DNA of 41,864 nt, taken from Polyangia bacterium. Lineage in GTDB: Bacteria > Myxococcota_A > Polyangia > Nannocystales > Nannocystaceae. The notes under the pieces are model-generated. The model was not told the origin of the DNA. It did no database searches and saw only the letters and a list, made by a program, of their open reading frames with translations. The DNA is taken from positions 1 through 41,864 of the forward strand of contig JAUIKS010000055.1 of NCBI GenBank assembly GCA_030430565.1, given 5' to 3'. Position numbers and translations under genes: made by a program. This document shows positions 41,849 to 41,864 of the stretch, one piece after another; within the stretch, counting starts at the first letter, position 1; each line of letters starts with the position of its first letter.

Positions 41849-41864
41849 CGCGCGGATGTCGATG

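Noticed and set aside
1..41864. CRISPR arrays, tRNA or rRNA genes, insertion sequences
   Set aside because: No spaced repeat array of CRISPR form, no tRNA or rRNA sequence and no transposase-like protein was recognised by eye. A tRNA scan and covariance search would settle small RNAs.

Overview
The window is one contiguous stretch of a very GC-rich bacterial chromosome. Its protein style points to a myxobacterium, probably of the Nannocystis/Plesiocystis type (inference, no marker gene or rRNA is present). The reasons are many secreted lipoproteins whose lipobox cysteine is followed by long Thr/Ser/Asp/Gly-rich linkers, a Myxococcus-type cysteine-rich repeat protein, a MYXO-CTERM-like C-terminus, Ser/Thr kinases paired with ECF sigma factors, and frequent GTG/TTG starts.

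Layout. 1-780: 5' part of a surface lipoprotein (minus strand). 1033-2265: an unrecognised helical protein with a C-terminal zinc ribbon. 2303-3352: a persulfide dioxygenase-rhodanese fusion. 3416-5526: a compact tungstate ABC importer (TupA-TupB-TupC). 5545-6384: a lipoprotein. 6400-7056: a divergent ECF-like sigma factor. 7057-7784: a non-coding stretch with a perfect 24-nt palindrome and a cluster of TGTGGA words. 7785-8630: a radical SAM protein.

The accessory core is 8754-21136, entirely on the minus strand. In transcription order it holds: a Ser/Thr kinase homologue whose ATP-anchoring Lys and helix-C Glu are replaced; a TIM-barrel glycosidase-like protein; an Amidase_2 peptidoglycan amidase; an ECF sigma factor; a transmembrane Ser/Thr kinase with a long TPR-like tail; a 135-residue orphan protein; a metacaspase-type protease; and a second caspase-fold (C25/CHAT-like) protease. 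The two predicted wall-acting enzymes have no Sec signal and share an acidic N-terminal leader ending in the same hexapeptide, GPLSFS. I propose this as a candidate undescribed kinase/sigma-controlled, protease-linked lysis, predation or cell-death module. That function is inference.

21324-28461 carries a catalase-like haem protein, a small membrane protein, a VWA lipoprotein with a small Cys-rich lipoprotein, a GNAT-histidine phosphatase pair, a six-repeat Cys-rich lipoprotein, and a TetR regulator. The TetR gene faces a palindromic operator and then a molybdenum aldehyde-oxidoreductase operon (28525-32623). In that operon the iron-sulfur and molybdenum subunits are fused behind a Tat signal, and the FAD subunit carries an extra cysteine cluster. 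An APH(3')-like kinase follows, then two exported proteins, a large FG-GAP lipoprotein (minus), an acyl carrier protein-FabF pair, a two-domain VOC protein (minus), and a membrane protein with a Lys-Gln hexanucleotide repeat tract, possibly cut by the window end. I saw no tRNA, rRNA, CRISPR array, transposase or integrase.
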